From Saccharomonospora sp. NB11 (lineage in GTDB: Bacteria > Actinomycetota > Actinomycetes > Mycobacteriales > Pseudonocardiaceae): 64,000 nt of DNA. Positions 9,815 to 21,852 of the stretch are shown in pieces. Numbering within the stretch: position 1 is the first letter of the stretch; every line of letters starts with the position of its first letter. A program made the translations under genes and the position numbers. The stretch is from positions 62,001 through 126,000 of the forward strand of contig NZ_JACBJG010000006.1 of assembly GCF_015910535.1 (NCBI RefSeq), given 5' to 3'. The notes under the pieces are model-generated. The model searched no databases and was not told the origin of the DNA. It worked only from the letters and a program-made list of their open reading frames with translations.

Positions 9815-12303
9815 CCATCGCACCCGAGGCCGCCTCGAAGGACGAGACCCCGGTTCCCGAGGGCCACGTCAAGCTCACCATCGACGGTGAGGAGGTCATC
9901 GCCCCGAAGGGCGAGTTGCTGATCCGCACCGCGGAGCGGATGGGCACGGTCATTCCGCGGTTCTGCGACCACCCGCTGCTCGACCCGGCAGGCGCCTGCC
10001 GCCAGTGCCTGGTCGAGGTGGAGATGGGCGGGCGGCCGATGCCGAAACCGCAGGCCGCGTGCACGATGACCGTCGCCGACGGCATGGTGGTGAAGACGCA
10101 GCGCACCTCGCCCGTGGCCGACAAGGCCCAGCAGGGCGTGATGGAGCTGCTGCTCATCAACCACCCGCTGGACTGCCCGATCTGTGACAAGGGCGGCGAG
10201 TGCCCGTTGCAGAACCAGGCGATGGCGCACGGCCGTCCCGAGTCGCGCTTCCACGACCGCAAGCGCACGTTCCCCAAGCCGCTCCCGATCTCGTCGCAGG
10301 TCCTGCTCGACCGCGAGCGCTGCGTGCTCTGCCAGCGGTGCACGCGGTTCTCGTCGCAGATCGCGGGCGACCCGTTCATCGACCTGCTGGAGCGCGGCGC
10401 GCAGCAGCAGATCGGGACCTCGGAGACGGCGGACGTCCTCGAATCGGCGTCCACCACCAGCGGCGGCACGCCATTCCAGTCGTACTTCTCGGGCAACACC
10501 ATCCAGATCTGCCCGGTGGGTGCGCTGACCAGCGCCCAGTACCGCTTCCGGTCCCGCCCGTTCGACCTCGTGTCGTCGCCCAGCGTGTGCGAGCACTGCT
10601 CGGTGGGCTGCGCGATGCGGACGGACTTCCGGCGCGGCAAGGTGATGCGCCGACTCGCGGGTGACGACCCTCAGGTCAACGAGGAATGGCTCTGCGACAA
10701 GGGCCGCTTCGCCTTCCGCTACACCGGGGCGGCGGACCGCATCCGGCACCCGCTCGTGCGCAACCCCGAGACGGGCGAGCTGGAGCGGGCGTCGTGGACC
10801 CACGCGCTGCAGGTGGCGGCGGAGGGGCTGGCGAAGGCCCGTGACGGCCAGGGCGTCGGCGTGCTTCCCGGCGGCAGGCTCACGGTCGAGGACGCCTACG
10901 CCTACAGCAAGTTCGCCAGGGTGGCGTTGCGGACCAACGACATCGACTTCCGGGCCAGGGCTCACTCCGCGGAGGAACTCGACTTCCTGGCATCGCACGT
11001 CGTCGGCACCACGCCGGAGAACGGTGTGACCTTCGCCCAGCTCGAAACCGCGCCACTGGTGTTGTGCGTGGCGTTCGAGCCGGAGGAGGAAGCCCCCGTG
11101 CTGTTCCTGCGGTTGCGCAAGGGCGCCCGCAAGCGCGGCATGAAGGTCGTCCACATCGGCCAGTGGACCACGCCCGCGGTGCGCAAGACGCTCGGCGAGC
11201 TGCTGGCGTGCGCTCCGGGCGGGGAGGCGAACGCGGTCGACGCGCTGGCGGAACACGCCCCCGACGTCGACGAGCAGTTGCGCGCGGAGGGCTCGGTCGT
11301 GCTCGTCGGCGAGCGCGCTGCCGAGATCCCCGGATTGTTCTCGGCCCTGCACCGGCTGTCCGAACGCACCGGCGCCCCGATCGCGTGGGTGCCGCGCAGG
11401 GCGGGTGAGCGGGGCGCGCTCGACGCGGGTGCGCTTCCCACGCTGCTGCCCGGCGGGGCGGCCGTCACCGACGACGCTGCTCGCGCGACGCTCGAACGCG
11501 CGTGGAACCTCGACGCCGGATCGCTGCCCGCACAGCCGGGCCGCGACACCACCGGCATCCTCACCGCCGCCCGCAACGGCGACCTCGACGGTCTGCTCGT
11601 CGGCGGCGTGGAGCCGGCCGACCTGCCCGATCCTCAGCTCGCACTCGAAGCGGTGCGTCGCTGCAAGTTCGTGGTCAGTCTCGAACTGCGGCACAGCGAG
11701 GTCACGGGCCACGCCGACGTGGTGCTGCCGATCGCACCGGTCGACGAGAAGGCCGGCACCTTCCTCAACTGGGAAGGACGTCCGCGCGAGTTCTCGGTGA
11801 CGCTCGACGGTACCGGGGCGCTGCCCGACTGCCGCGTCCTCGACACCCTCGCCGTGGAGATGGACGCCGACCTGTTCACGCAGACCCCCGCCGCCGCGGC
11901 CGGAGACCTCGCCCGGAGCACGAGCGACCTCGCCCACGCGCCGCACGCGGCACCCGACCTGCCCAGCCCGACGGTGTCGGCGCCCGAGCCGGGCAAGGCC
12001 CTGCTCGCGACGTGGCGGCAGCTCCTCGACGACGGCGTGCTGCAGGACGACGAGCCGCACCTCGCGGGCACCGCGCGGCGTGTGGTCGCCAGGATCTCGC
12101 GGGCCACGGCCGACTCGCTCGGCGGCCCGTCGTCGGTGACGGTGTCCACCGACCGCGGTGCGGTGACGCTGCCCGTGGAGGTCGCCGACCTCCCCGACGG
12201 GGTCGTGTGGCTGCCGGGCAACTCGCCGGACTCGAAGCTCCGAGCCACGCTCGGGGTCGGACACGGCGCCGTGGTCTCGATCGCTGCCGGAGGTGAACGG
12301 TGA
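9811..12303 (+). CDS. nuoG: NADH-quinone oxidoreductase subunit G
   Basis: 75-kDa subunit of 830 residues. The N-terminal [2Fe-2S] domain ([15 protein letters not shown]), the His/Cys cluster region ([13 protein letters not shown]), the [4Fe-4S] ligands CVLCQRC...CPVG, and a molybdopterin-like domain starting CEHCSVGC are seen in order. The CxxCxxxC plus a distant Cys ([10 protein letters not shown]) indicates the extra cluster N7 found in some bacterial complexes. It overlaps nuoF (ATGA) and nuoH (GTGA). Confidence 0.95.
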   Translation: MTIAPEAASKDETPVPEGHVKLTIDGEEVIAPKGELLIRTAERMGTVIPRFCDHPLLDPAGACRQCLVEVEMGGRPMPKPQAACTMTVADGMVVKTQRTSPVADKAQQGVMELLLINHPLDCPICDKGGECPLQNQAMAHGRPESRFHDRKRTFPKPLPISSQVLLDRERCVLCQRCTRFSSQIAGDPFIDLLERGAQQQIGTSETADVLESASTTSGGTPFQSYFSGNTIQICPVGALTSAQYRFRSRPFDLVSSPSVCEHCSVGCAMRTDFRRGKVMRRLAGDDPQVNEEWLCDKGRFAFRYTGAADRIRHPLVRNPETGELERASWTHALQVAAEGLAKARDGQGVGVLPGGRLTVEDAYAYSKFARVALRTNDIDFRARAHSAEELDFLASHVVGTTPENGVTFAQLETAPLVLCVAFEPEEEAPVLFLRLRKGARKRGMKVVHIGQWTTPAVRKTLGELLACAPGGEANAVDALAEHAPDVDEQLRAEGSVVLVGERAAEIPGLFSALHRLSERTGAPIAWVPRRAGERGALDAGALPTLLPGGAAVTDDAARATLERAWNLDAGSLPAQPGRDTTGILTAARNGDLDGLLVGGVEPADLPDPQLALEAVRRCKFVVSLELRHSEVTGHADVVLPIAPVDEKAGTFLNWEGRPREFSVTLDGTGALPDCRVLDTLAVEMDADLFTQTPAAAAGDLARSTSDLAHAPHAAPDLPSPTVSAPEPGKALLATWRQLLDDGVLQDDEPHLAGTARRVVARISRATADSLGGPSSVTVSTDRGAVTLPVEVADLPDGVVWLPGNSPDSKLRATLGVGHGAVVSIAAGGER

Positions 12304-13685
12304 GCCCAGCGACCTCGATGGTCCTCGCGCAGGCTCAGGAGCCGATGACGAGGGCGGAGCTGCTCGCGGACGACCCGCTGTGGCTGATCCTGCTCAAGGC
12401 CGTCGTCATCCTCCTCATCGGACCGATCATGACGGTGTTCCTCATCGTCATCGAGCGCAAGGTCCTCGGCCGGATGCAGAACCGGCCCGGCCCCAACCGC
12501 GTCGGGCCGAACGGGTGGTTCCAGTCGTTGGCCGACGCGATCAAGCTGCCGTTCAAGGAACAGGTCATCCCGGACACGGCCGACCGGAAGGTCTACTTCC
12601 TCGCGCCCGTCATCGCGGTGGTGCCCGCCCTCATCGGCCTGGCGGCGATCCCGTTCGGGCCGGAGGTCACCATCTTCGGTGAGCGCACCGTGTTGCAGCT
12701 CATCGAACTGCCGGTGAGCGTGCTGCTGATCCTCGCGGGTGCGTCGGTCGGCGTGTACGGCATCGTGCTCGCCGGGTGGGCGTCCGGATCGCCGTACCCG
12801 CTGCTCGGTGGGCTCCGCTCCGCCGCGCAGGTGATCTCCTACGAGATCGCGATGGGCCTGGCGATCGTCGGTGTGGTGCTCTACGCGCAGTCGTTGTCGA
12901 CCGGCGAGATCGTCGATGCGCAGGCCGACGGCTGGTACTTCTACCTGCTGCTGCCGAGCTTCGTCATCTACCTGATCTCGATGGTCGGCGAGACCAACCG
13001 CGCGCCGTTCGACCTGCCCGAGGCCGAGTCGGAGCTGGTCGGTGGTTTCCACACCGAGTACAGCTCGATGAAGTTCGCGATGTTCTTCCTCGCCGAGTAC
13101 ACCAACATGGTCATCGTCTCGGCGTTCGCCACCACGCTCTTCCTCGGCGGCTGGATGTTCCCGTTCGTCGGGCTGGACTCGCCGCTCAACCAGGGTTGGT
13201 GGCCGGTCCTGTGGTTCTTCGGGAAGATGGCGCTCCTGCTGTTCGGCTTCATCTGGCTGCGCGGCACGCTGCCCCGGTTCCGCTACGACCAGTTCATGAA
13301 GCTGGGGTGGAAGGTCCTCATCCCGGTCGGTCTGGTGTGGATCCTCGTGATCTCGGCGATCAGGGCGCTGCGCACCGACGGCAACGTCTCCACGAGCCAG
13401 ATCCTGATCGTGGGCGGCATCGTCATCGCCGTCCTCGTGCTGCTGACCCTACTGCTGCCGGAGAAGCAGGAGCCCGAATCGGACGCCGTGCCCGTCACGG
13501 GCAGCGACTACCCGCTGCCGCCGCTGGACCTCACGGTTCCCACGACGACGCCACGGCAGAAGGCGTTGAAGAAGGCGCGTTCGGCCCCCAAGGCCGTCGC
13601 CGAACGGTCGGAGGGCGAGCAGGCCGAGCGGGCGGAGCCGGCGTCGGTCACCTCAGGTAAGGAGAACAGCGATGGGGATGTTTGA
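12300..13685 (+). CDS. nuoH: NADH-quinone oxidoreductase subunit H
   Basis: NuoH (ND1-like) membrane subunit of 461 residues with eight or more transmembrane helices. It forms the quinone entry tunnel. [19 protein letters not shown] and the acidic loop [20 protein letters not shown] are diagnostic. A ~60-residue charged cytoplasmic tail is added at the C-terminus and overlaps nuoI by 14 bp. GTG start. Confidence 0.96.
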   Translation: MSPATSMVLAQAQEPMTRAELLADDPLWLILLKAVVILLIGPIMTVFLIVIERKVLGRMQNRPGPNRVGPNGWFQSLADAIKLPFKEQVIPDTADRKVYFLAPVIAVVPALIGLAAIPFGPEVTIFGERTVLQLIELPVSVLLILAGASVGVYGIVLAGWASGSPYPLLGGLRSAAQVISYEIAMGLAIVGVVLYAQSLSTGEIVDAQADGWYFYLLLPSFVIYLISMVGETNRAPFDLPEAESELVGGFHTEYSSMKFAMFFLAEYTNMVIVSAFATTLFLGGWMFPFVGLDSPLNQGWWPVLWFFGKMALLLFGFIWLRGTLPRFRYDQFMKLGWKVLIPVGLVWILVISAIRALRTDGNVSTSQILIVGGIVIAVLVLLTLLLPEKQEPESDAVPVTGSDYPLPPLDLTVPTTTPRQKALKKARSAPKAVAERSEGEQAERAEPASVTSGKENSDGDV

Positions 13686-14238
13686 TCCCATCAAGGGCTT
13701 CGGTGTCACCTTCGCGATGATGTTCAAGAAGGTGGCCACGGAGGAGTACCCGGAGATCGGGGCCCCGGCCGCGCCGCGCTACCACGGCCGTCACCAGCTC
13801 AACCGGCACCCGGACGGACTGGAGAAGTGCGTCGGCTGCGAGTTGTGCGCCTGGGCGTGCCCCGCCGACGCGATCTTCGTCGAGGGTGGCGACAACACCG
13901 ACGAGGAGCGGTACTCGCCGGGCGAGCGGTACGGCAAGGACTACCAGATCAACTACCTGCGCTGTATCGGCTGCGGCCTGTGCGTCGAGGCGTGCCCGAC
14001 GCGGTCCCTCACGATGATCAATTTCTATGAGCTGGCGGACGACGACCGGCAGAAGCTGATCTACACCAAGGAGGACCTGCTCGCGCCGCTGCTGCCCGGC
14101 ATGGAGCAGCCGCCGCACCCGATGCGGCTCGGTGACGACGAGCAGGACTACTACGTGCGCGGACCCGAGCTCGCCCGGCAGCGTGGCGTGCCGTCCGGCG
14201 AGGTGGTCGAGACGTCCGGAGAGAAGGCGGTGCAATGA
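13672..14238 (+). CDS. nuoI: NADH-quinone oxidoreductase subunit I
   Basis: 188-residue ferredoxin-like subunit with two [4Fe-4S] motifs (clusters N6a/N6b): [12 protein letters not shown] and [12 protein letters not shown]. The start ATG lies inside the end of nuoH and is preceded by AAGGAG. The stop overlaps the nuoJ start. Confidence 0.96.
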   Translation: MGMFDPIKGFGVTFAMMFKKVATEEYPEIGAPAAPRYHGRHQLNRHPDGLEKCVGCELCAWACPADAIFVEGGDNTDEERYSPGERYGKDYQINYLRCIGCGLCVEACPTRSLTMINFYELADDDRQKLIYTKEDLLAPLLPGMEQPPHPMRLGDDEQDYYVRGPELARQRGVPSGEVVETSGEKAVQ

Positions 14239-15122
14239 CCACCGGATTGACGTACGTGGCGTTGACGAACACCGTGCTCGCGCAGGCCGACGCCGGTGTG
14301 TCCACGGGTGAGGCCGTCGCGTTCTGGATCCTCGGGCCGCTGGCGTTGGCCGGTGGGCTCGGAATGGTGTTCGCCCGCAACGCGGTGCACTCGGCGTTGT
14401 GGCTGGTGCTGACGATGCTGTCGCTGGGGATGCTGTACCTGACGCAGGACGCGCAGTTCCTCGGCTTCACGCAGATCATCGTCTACACCGGCGCGATCAT
14501 GATGCTGTTCCTCTTCGTGCTCATGCTGGTGGGACGCGAGTCCTCCGACTCGGTGGTCGAAGTGCTGCGAGGGCAGCGGCTGATGGCCGGACTCGTCGGC
14601 GTCGGTGTCGCCGTCCTGTTGGCCACCGCGTTGACCCGCGCCATCGCGAACGTGACGCCGGCCGAGCCGCTCGACCCGTGGAGCAACGAGGGCGGCGGCG
14701 CCGGTGGTCTGGGCCGCATCATCTTCACCGATTACCTGTTCCCGTTCGAGCTGACGGCGGCGTTGCTGATCACCTCCGCGATGGCGGGCATGGTGCTGTC
14801 GTTCACCACCCGGCACATGAAGGGCGGCAAGCGCAGCCAGCGTGAACTCGTGGTCGCCCGCTTCCGCGGCGAGTACGAGCGCCCGTCGCCCAAGCCCGGC
14901 CCCGGTGTGTTCGCCACGTCCAACTCGGTGGCCACACCCGCGCTGCTGCCCGACGGGTCGGTCGCCCCCGAGTCGCTGTCGGAGCTCATCGAGTCGACGC
15001 CCACCGCGAAGCTCCAGGCGCACAAGCCGATCACGCCGAGTCCGGAGAAGCCGGGCCCGAAGGCGCTCGTCGGCTCCGACAGCTCCGAGGGCGCCGGTTC
15101 CGACGAGGGGGAGGACAAGTGA
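14235..15122 (+). CDS. nuoJ: NADH-quinone oxidoreductase subunit J
   Basis: Five-helix membrane subunit of 295 residues. The conserved helix 3 region ([17 protein letters not shown]) is present. The C-terminal ~100 residues are a Pro/Ser-rich soluble tail, an actinobacterial feature. ATGA overlap with nuoI and GTGA overlap with nuoK. Confidence 0.94.
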   Translation: MTTGLTYVALTNTVLAQADAGVSTGEAVAFWILGPLALAGGLGMVFARNAVHSALWLVLTMLSLGMLYLTQDAQFLGFTQIIVYTGAIMMLFLFVLMLVGRESSDSVVEVLRGQRLMAGLVGVGVAVLLATALTRAIANVTPAEPLDPWSNEGGGAGGLGRIIFTDYLFPFELTAALLITSAMAGMVLSFTTRHMKGGKRSQRELVVARFRGEYERPSPKPGPGVFATSNSVATPALLPDGSVAPESLSELIESTPTAKLQAHKPITPSPEKPGPKALVGSDSSEGAGSDEGEDK

Positions 15123-15418
15123 GCCCCACGTACTACCTGCTGCTGTCGGCGCTGCTGTTCACGATCGGCGCCGTCGGCGTCCTCGTGCGTCGCAACGCCG
15201 TCGTGGTGTTCATGTGCATCGAGCTGATGTTGAACGCCGTGAACCTGACCCTGGTGACGTTCTCGCGCATCAACGGCTCGATCGACGGTCAGGTGATGGC
15301 GTTCTTCGTGATGGTCGTGGCCGCGGCCGAGGTCGTGGTCGGGCTGGCGATCATCATGTCGATCTTCCGGACCCGGCGTTCGGCCTCGGTCGACGACTCC
15401 AACCTGCTGAAGTACTAG
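15119..15418 (+). CDS. nuoK: NADH-quinone oxidoreductase subunit K
   Basis: Small 99-residue, three-helix subunit (ND4L/MrpC-like). It has the conserved membrane Glu residues in [13 protein letters not shown] and [11 protein letters not shown] that belong to the proton path. GTG start coupled to nuoJ. Confidence 0.95.
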   Translation: MSPTYYLLLSALLFTIGAVGVLVRRNAVVVFMCIELMLNAVNLTLVTFSRINGSIDGQVMAFFVMVVAAAEVVVGLAIIMSIFRTRRSASVDDSNLLKY

Positions 15419-15440
15419 CCTCCAACCACAGGGAACTACC

Positions 15441-17339
15441 TTGATCGCATCATCGTGGCTGCTGGTCGCGTTTCCCGCGCTCGGCGCCCTCGTCCTGTTG
15501 GTCGGTGGTCACCGCACCAACGCGTGGGGGCACCTGCTGGGCTGCGCGACGGTCATCGCGTCGTTCGTCTACGGCTTGGCGCTGTTCTTCAGCGAGTCGC
15601 TGTCCGAGGCCGCCGACACGACGGTCTACTCGTGGATCCCGGTCGAGTCGTTGCAAGTCGACTTCGGACTGCGGATCGACCCGCTGTCGGTGACGTTCGT
15701 CCTGCTGATCACCGGTGTGGGTGCGCTCATCCACGTCTACTCGATCGGCTACATGTCGGACGACGCGAACCGGCGTCGGTTCTTCGGCTACCTCAACCTC
15801 TTCGTCGCCGCGATGCTGGTGCTGGTGCTCGGCAACAGCTTCGTGATGCTGTACCTGGGTTGGGAGGGCGTCGGTCTGGCGTCGTACCTGCTCATCGGGT
15901 GGTACCAGGACCGGCCTTCGGCGGCCACCGCCGCGAAGAAGGCGTTCCTGATGAACCGCGTCGGCGACGTCGGCCTCGCGCTGGCGATCTTCCTGATGTT
16001 CAAGTACATCGGCAGCACGAGCTACGCCGAGGTGTTCGCCGGGATCGGCGAGTTGTCGCCGGGCGTGATCACCGCCATCGCGCTGCTCCTGCTGCTGGGT
16101 GCGTGCGGTAAGTCGGGTCAGTTCCCGCTCCAGGCGTGGTTGCCGGACGCGATGGAGGGTCCGACCCCGGTGTCGGCCCTGATCCACGCCGCCACGATGG
16201 TCACCGCCGGTGTGTACCTCATCGCGCGGTCGTCGCCGATCTACAACCTCACCGAGGACGGCCGGTTGGTGGTCACCATCGTCGGTGCCTTCACCCTCCT
16301 GCTCGGGTCGATCATCGGCTGCGCCTACGACGACATCAAGAAGGTGCTGGCCTACTCCACGGTGAGCCAGATCGGTTACATGATGCTGGCCGTCGGTCTC
16401 GGCCCGGTGGGGTACGCACTCGGTATCGCGCACCTGCTGACGCACGGCTTCTTCAAGGCGGGCCTGTTCCTCGGCGCGGGGTCGGTCATGCACGCCATGA
16501 ACGACGAGGTCGACATGCGCAAGTTCGGTGGGCTGGCGAAGAAGATGCCGATCACGGCCGCCACGTTCGGGCTCGGCTACCTCGCGATCATCGGTTTCCC
16601 GTTCCTGTCCGGTTTCTGGACCAAGGACGCGATCATCGAGGCGGCGTTCGGCCAGGAGGGCTGGCGCGGCTGGGTGTTCGGCGGCGCGGCGCTGCTGGCC
16701 GCGGGCATCACCGGCTTCTACATGACGAGGCTCGTGCTGCTGACGTTCTTCGGCAAGGAACGGTGGCGTGAGACGACGTCGGCGGACGGTCGCGCGTTCC
16801 ACCCGCACGAGTCGCCGCCGGTGATGACGATCCCCATGATCGTGCTGTCGGTCGGATCGGTCGCCGCGGGCTTCCTGCTGATGGCGGGCGACACCCTCGC
16901 CGAGTTCCTCGTGCCCTCGGTGGGCACGCTGGTCGAGTCCGAGGGCGGCGTCCTGCCGCACGCCCTGGTGCCGTGGCTGACCGTGGGCCTGTCCGCGGTG
17001 GGTGTGCTCGTGGCCTGGTTGCTCTTCGGTCGGCGGCCCACGCCGGTCGAGCGCCCGGAGAACGTGTCCTGGCCCGTGCGGGCCGCCCGTAAGGACCTGT
17101 ACGGCAACGCCCTGAACGAGGCGCTCGTCGCCAGGCCGGGCCTGTGGTTGACCCGGTTCGCGGTGTTCCTCGACAACCGCGGGGTCGACGGCGCGGTGAA
17201 CGGGCTCGCCGCGGTGTTCGGCGGCGGTTCCAGCCGCCTGCGCAGGATGCAGACCGGATTCGTGCGGTCGTACGCGTTGTCGATGCTCGGCGGGTCGTTC
17301 CTGCTCGTCGCCGCACTGCTGTTGGTGAGGTTCTCATGA
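15441..17339 (+). CDS. nuoL: NADH-quinone oxidoreductase subunit L
   Basis: Antiporter-like proton-pumping subunit of 632 residues with a predicted C-terminal lateral helix. Conserved motifs [18 protein letters not shown] (with the pump Glu), [32 protein letters not shown] and a [15 protein letters not shown] segment are present. It begins at TTG 15441, the only plausible start at the expected position. nuoM overlaps by ATGA. Confidence 0.95.
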   Translation: MIASSWLLVAFPALGALVLLVGGHRTNAWGHLLGCATVIASFVYGLALFFSESLSEAADTTVYSWIPVESLQVDFGLRIDPLSVTFVLLITGVGALIHVYSIGYMSDDANRRRFFGYLNLFVAAMLVLVLGNSFVMLYLGWEGVGLASYLLIGWYQDRPSAATAAKKAFLMNRVGDVGLALAIFLMFKYIGSTSYAEVFAGIGELSPGVITAIALLLLLGACGKSGQFPLQAWLPDAMEGPTPVSALIHAATMVTAGVYLIARSSPIYNLTEDGRLVVTIVGAFTLLLGSIIGCAYDDIKKVLAYSTVSQIGYMMLAVGLGPVGYALGIAHLLTHGFFKAGLFLGAGSVMHAMNDEVDMRKFGGLAKKMPITAATFGLGYLAIIGFPFLSGFWTKDAIIEAAFGQEGWRGWVFGGAALLAAGITGFYMTRLVLLTFFGKERWRETTSADGRAFHPHESPPVMTIPMIVLSVGSVAAGFLLMAGDTLAEFLVPSVGTLVESEGGVLPHALVPWLTVGLSAVGVLVAWLLFGRRPTPVERPENVSWPVRAARKDLYGNALNEALVARPGLWLTRFAVFLDNRGVDGAVNGLAAVFGGGSSRLRRMQTGFVRSYALSMLGGSFLLVAALLLVRFS

Positions 17340-18937
17340 GTTGGCTCGTTGCCCTGATCCTGCTGCCGCTGGTCGGCGCCCTCGCGGTGGCCGGCCTGCG
17401 GAACAACGACCGGGCGGCCACCCTGACCGCGCTGGGCGTGTCCGTCGCGGAGCTGCTGCTGGTCGTGCCCACCTGGCTCGCTTACGAGCCGGACGGCGAC
17501 CGCATCCAGCTCGTCACGTCGGTCGACTGGATTCCCGCGCTCGGCGTGCACCTGTCGTTCGGGGTGGACGGCATCGCACTCGTCATGATCGCGGTCATCG
17601 CGTTGCTGGTGCCGGTGGTGATCGGTGCGCTGAACTCGACCGACCGGTTGCCCGAAGGCCGCAGCGCGGGCGGGTTCCTGTCGCTGATCCTGCTGCAGGA
17701 GGCACTGACCGTCGCCGTGTTCGCGGCGACCGACGTGTTCCTCTTCTACGTGCTGTTCGAGATCATGCTCGTGCCGATGTACTTCCTCATCGGCTTCTAC
17801 GGCGGGCCGAAGCGGCAGTACGCGGCCGTCAAGTTCTTCCTGTACTCGTTCCTGGGCGGGCTCATCATGCTCGCTTCCGCCATCGGCGCGTACTCGCTGG
17901 CGGCCGAGGAACTGGGTGAGGGGACGTTCGACTGGGCCACGCTCGTGGCGGTGGTGAGCGACGCTCCACTTCAGACCCAGATCTGGCTGTTCCTCGGCTT
18001 CTTCCTCGCGTTCGCCATCAAGGCTCCGCTGGTGCCGTTCCACACGTGGCTTCCGGACGCCGCGGGCCAGGCGCCCATCGCCGTCACGGTGCTGCTGGTG
18101 GGTGTGCTCGACAAGGTCGGCACGTTCGGCTTCCTGCGCTACAGCCTGCCGATGTTCCCGGACGCGAGTGTGGAACTGGCCCCGCTGGTGCTTGTGCTGG
18201 CCGTGCTCGGCGTGATCTACGGGTCGATCCTGGCGGCGGGTCAGCAGGACATGAAGCGGTTCGTGGCGTACGTGTCGATCGCCCACTTCGGATTCATCGC
18301 GCTCGGCATCTTCGCGTTCACGCCGCAGGCCACCGTCGGCTCGGCGACGTACATGCTGAACCACAGCCTCGCCACGGGCATGCTGATCCTCGTGATCGGG
18401 ATCGTCGCCGCGCGCGGCGGCTCGACGCGCATCTCCGACTACGGCGGCATGTTCAAGCTGACCCCGATCCTCGGCGGCATGCTGCTGCTGGCGGGGATGT
18501 CCACGTTGTCGCTGCCCGGCACGAACTCGTTCGTCAGTGAGTTCCTCGTGCTGCTGGGCGCGTTCGACTCGCGTCCGGTGTACGCGATCATCGCCACGGT
18601 GGGCATGGTGCTCGCCGCCGCGTACGTCCTCTGGCTCTACCAGCGGATCATGACCGGACCGGTGCGCGGTGCCGCGCTGGTGGACGTGTCGGACGACTCG
18701 CTGCCACCGGCCGGTGGCAGCACCGGAGGCGGGGACGGCGGGACGGCGACGGCCGTCGCCCCGGAGAAGACCGAGACCACGACCCGCAAGGCGATCCGTG
18801 ACCTGACCGGCAAGGAAATCGCGGTGCTCGCACCGCTCGTCGTGTTGATCGTCGGCCTCGGGTTCTACCCGCAGCCGGTGCTCGACACGGTGACACCGTC
18901 GGTGGAAGCGACACTGCAAGCGGTGCAGGAAAGGTAA
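17336..18937 (+). CDS. nuoM: NADH-quinone oxidoreductase subunit M
   Basis: Antiporter-like proton-pumping subunit of 533 residues. The [17 protein letters not shown] motif with the pump Glu, the [19 protein letters not shown] motif and the [14 protein letters not shown] motif are present. The start ATG 17336 overlaps the nuoL stop. A Gly/Thr-rich loop of about 35 residues occurs near residues 455-490, between late helices. Confidence 0.95.
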   Translation: MSWLVALILLPLVGALAVAGLRNNDRAATLTALGVSVAELLLVVPTWLAYEPDGDRIQLVTSVDWIPALGVHLSFGVDGIALVMIAVIALLVPVVIGALNSTDRLPEGRSAGGFLSLILLQEALTVAVFAATDVFLFYVLFEIMLVPMYFLIGFYGGPKRQYAAVKFFLYSFLGGLIMLASAIGAYSLAAEELGEGTFDWATLVAVVSDAPLQTQIWLFLGFFLAFAIKAPLVPFHTWLPDAAGQAPIAVTVLLVGVLDKVGTFGFLRYSLPMFPDASVELAPLVLVLAVLGVIYGSILAAGQQDMKRFVAYVSIAHFGFIALGIFAFTPQATVGSATYMLNHSLATGMLILVIGIVAARGGSTRISDYGGMFKLTPILGGMLLLAGMSTLSLPGTNSFVSEFLVLLGAFDSRPVYAIIATVGMVLAAAYVLWLYQRIMTGPVRGAALVDVSDDSLPPAGGSTGGGDGGTATAVAPEKTETTTRKAIRDLTGKEIAVLAPLVVLIVGLGFYPQPVLDTVTPSVEATLQAVQER

Positions 18938-18945
18938 TCCCAGCC

Positions 18946-20514
18946 GTGTTGAACCTTCATCTCGCCCAGGGGCCGATCGAGGCGCCCGCCATCGACTTCC
19001 CGGCCGTCATGCCGCTGGTGATCGTGCTCGGGGTGGCGTGCGTCGGGGTGCTGCTGGAGGCGTTCCTTCCCAAGCACCAGCGGTGGGCGGCACAGGTGGC
19101 GCTGAGCCTGCTCGCCGTCGTCGGTGCCGGTGTGGCCTTGGCGTCGTACCTGCCGAACGCTCCCGAGCACGGCACCACGACGCTGAGCGACACGCTCGCC
19201 ATCGACACGCCCGCGCTGTTCCTGTGGGGCACGCTGCTCGCCCTGTCCGTGGCGGCGCTGCTGCTCATCGCCGATCGGACCGTCGAGAAGGGCGGCGCGT
19301 TCGTGGCGGAGGCGGGCATCAGCCCCGGCACGTTCCAGGACAAGGAACAGGCCCGCAGCCAGTCGATGTCCACGGAGGTCTTCCCGCTCACGCTGTTCGC
19401 GCTCGGCGGCATGATGGCCTTCACGGCGGCCAACGACCTGCTGACGATGTTCGTCGCGCTCGAAGTGCTGAGCCTGCCGCTGTACCTGATGTGTGCGCTG
19501 GCCCGCAGGCGGCGTCTGCTGTCGCAGGAAGCGTCGGTGAAGTACTTCCTGCTCGGTGCGTTCGCGAGCGCGTTCTTCCTGTACGGCCTCGCGCTGCTCT
19601 ACGGCTACGCCGGTTCGGTGCGGCTGTCGGACATCGCGACCGCCACCGCGGGCACCGACCGCTCCGACACCCTGCTGTTCGCCGGGCTCGGCCTGCTCAT
19701 GGTGGGTCTGCTGTTCAAGGCGTCCGTCGGCCCGTTCCACACCTGGACCCCGGACGTCTACCAGGGAGCGCCGACCCCGGTCACCGCGTTCATGGCGGCG
19801 TGCACGAAGGTGGCGGCGTTCGGCGGCATGCTGCGGGTGCTGACCGTCGCGTTCGAGTCGACGCACTGGGAGTGGCGCGGGGTGCTCTGGGGCGTCGCCA
19901 TCGTGTCGATGGTCATCGGCGCGGTGCTCGGCCTCACGCAGACCGACGTCAAGCGCATGATCGCGTACTCCTCGATCGCGCACGCGGGCTTCCTGCTCAT
20001 CGGCACCATGGCGCTGACGGACGCCGGGTTGTCGGGCACGTTGTTCTACTTGCTCGCCTACGGCTTCACGACGCTGGCGGCCTTCGGGGTGATCTCGCTC
20101 GTGCGCGACGGCAGCGGGGAGGCGACTCACCTGTCGGCGTGGGCGGGGCTCGCGAAGCGTTCGCCGGTGCTGGCCGCGACGTTCACGTTCCTGCTCTTCG
20201 CACTCGCGGGTATCCCCCTGACGAGTGGATTCGTGGGCAAGTTCGTGGTCTTCTCGGCCGCCCTGTCCGACGGCATGGCGCCGCTGGTGGTGATCGGTCT
20301 GGTGTTCAGCGCGGTCGCGGCGTTCTTCTATCTGCGCGTGGTCGTGCTGATGTACTTCTCGAAGCCGGCCGAGGACGGCCCCACGGTGAGTGTGCCGGGC
20401 ACGTTCACCACGGCGGCCATCACGCTGGGCGTGATCGTGACGCTGCTGCTGGGCATCGCGCCGACGTTCGCGCTCGACTGGGCCGGAGCGGGCGGGTTCT
20501 CGCTGGCGTCCTGA
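18946..20514 (+). CDS. nuoN: NADH-quinone oxidoreductase subunit N
   Basis: Last nuo gene: a 522-residue antiporter-like subunit with MFVALEVLSLPLYLM, GPFHTWTPDVYQGAPTPV and KRMIAYSSIAHAGF motifs. GTG start, 8 bp after nuoM. A strong rho-independent terminator follows within 35 bp, defining the 3' end of a ~16-kb operon. Confidence 0.95.
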   Translation: MLNLHLAQGPIEAPAIDFPAVMPLVIVLGVACVGVLLEAFLPKHQRWAAQVALSLLAVVGAGVALASYLPNAPEHGTTTLSDTLAIDTPALFLWGTLLALSVAALLLIADRTVEKGGAFVAEAGISPGTFQDKEQARSQSMSTEVFPLTLFALGGMMAFTAANDLLTMFVALEVLSLPLYLMCALARRRRLLSQEASVKYFLLGAFASAFFLYGLALLYGYAGSVRLSDIATATAGTDRSDTLLFAGLGLLMVGLLFKASVGPFHTWTPDVYQGAPTPVTAFMAACTKVAAFGGMLRVLTVAFESTHWEWRGVLWGVAIVSMVIGAVLGLTQTDVKRMIAYSSIAHAGFLLIGTMALTDAGLSGTLFYLLAYGFTTLAAFGVISLVRDGSGEATHLSAWAGLAKRSPVLAATFTFLLFALAGIPLTSGFVGKFVVFSAALSDGMAPLVVIGLVFSAVAAFFYLRVVVLMYFSKPAEDGPTVSVPGTFTTAAITLGVIVTLLLGIAPTFALDWAGAGGFSLAS

Positions 20515-20545
20515 CGCGTCGTGGACCCGATCCCGGACATGACGA

Positions 20546-20588
20546 GAAAGGGCACCCACCTCCGTTCGGCGGGGGCGGGTGCCCTTTC
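20546..20588 (+). terminator. nuo operon terminator
   Basis: A perfect 12-bp stem (GAAAGGGCACCC at 20546-20557, complement at 20577-20588) with a 19-nt loop, 31 bp after nuoN. The rest of the 300-bp gap to the next gene contains nothing else I can assign. Confidence 0.85.
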
Positions 20589-20819
20589 GGTGTGTCGCAT
20601 GACGTGCCGGCCGTCGACCGGCGCTTTTCCAGTACTTCCGCGGGTGACGACGGGCGGCGTCACCCTTCGGGTCGCCGTCGCCGGGTGAGAGAAGGCCGAC
20701 GAGCAGGTGGTGTCGTCGTTCTCACGAAGTGGCGAGCTACCTGCGGGTCATCAACCCGCGACCTCCGCCCATTAGGCTGGTGAGGACCGTGACCACAGGG
20801 CCGAAAGGGCGGAGCCGAC

Positions 20820-21839
20820 GTGTCAGTGCGTGATGGCACCATCGACGAGTTGCGCGCTGCAGTCGGGCTGCAGATCGCGGACGAGGAGCTGCTGAGGACA
20901 CTCGTCGCGGGGCTGGACGACGTGGAGGACGTCCTTCGTGGCGTCGCCAGCAGCGACGTCGCGGCCATCGACGAGGCCGCACGCCACCTGGTGGACGCCG
21001 GAGGCAAGCGCTTCCGTCCCATGTTCACGCTGTTGGCGTCGCAGTTCGGTCCCGGCGGGAGCCGGGACGCCGTGATCACTGCGGCCGCTGCCGTGGAACT
21101 CGTGCACCTCGCCACGCTGTACCACGACGACGTGATGGACGAGGCGACGATGCGCAGGGGCGCCCCGAGCGTCAACGCGCGCTGGGACAACAGCGTCGCG
21201 ATCCTGACGGGCGACTACCTCTTCGCGCACGCGTCGCGGCTGGTGGCCGACCTGGGCACCGACGCCGCGCGCATCATCGCCGAGACGTTCGGTGAGCTCG
21301 TGACGGGGCAGATGCGGGAGACGGTCGGGCCGCAGCCCGGCGACGATCCCGTGGACCACTACCTGTCCGTCATCGGGCAGAAGACCGGGTCGTTGATCGC
21401 GACGGCGGGGCGGTTCGGCGGCATGTTCTCCGGCGCCACCCCGGAGCAGATCGAGGCGCTGCGCCGGTTCGGGGAGATCGTGGGGACGGCATTCCAGATC
21501 TCCGACGACATCATCGACATCGCGTCGCCGCCCGAGGCGTCCGGCAAGGCGCAGGGGACCGACCTGCGTGAGGGCGTGCGGACACTGCCGATGCACTACG
21601 CGTTGTCGAACGATCCGGACCCCCGGCTCGTGGAGCTGCTGGCGGGACCGCTCACCGACGACGCACTCGTGGAGGAAGCTCTCGACCTGCTCCGCCGATC
21701 GGGTGGGCTCGAACGGACGCGGGACACGCTCGCCGACTACGCTCGGCGCGCACAGCAGGAGCTTGCGGCGTTGCCGCCCTCGTCGGCGAGGGAGGCGTGC
21801 GAGTCGGTCGCCGACTACCTCGTCGCACGGACTCACTAG
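20820..21839 (+). CDS. Long-chain polyprenyl diphosphate synthase
   Basis: 339-residue trans-isoprenyl diphosphate synthase. The first Asp-rich motif DDVMD is at 103-107, and the second DDIID at 229-233, each with its flanking Lys/Arg residues (GGKRFRP near 61-67). The protein condenses IPP onto an allylic primer. Length and neighbourhood (menG, menJ, nuo) argue for synthesis of the menaquinone side chain, as for GrcC-type enzymes of mycobacteria; chain length cannot be read from the sequence. GTG start at 20820 preceded by a GGCGGAG stretch. Confidence 0.88.
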   Translation: MSVRDGTIDELRAAVGLQIADEELLRTLVAGLDDVEDVLRGVASSDVAAIDEAARHLVDAGGKRFRPMFTLLASQFGPGGSRDAVITAAAAVELVHLATLYHDDVMDEATMRRGAPSVNARWDNSVAILTGDYLFAHASRLVADLGTDAARIIAETFGELVTGQMRETVGPQPGDDPVDHYLSVIGQKTGSLIATAGRFGGMFSGATPEQIEALRRFGEIVGTAFQISDDIIDIASPPEASGKAQGTDLREGVRTLPMHYALSNDPDPRLVELLAGPLTDDALVEEALDLLRRSGGLERTRDTLADYARRAQQELAALPPSSAREACESVADYLVARTH

Positions 21840-21852
21840 GAAGGCAACCGTC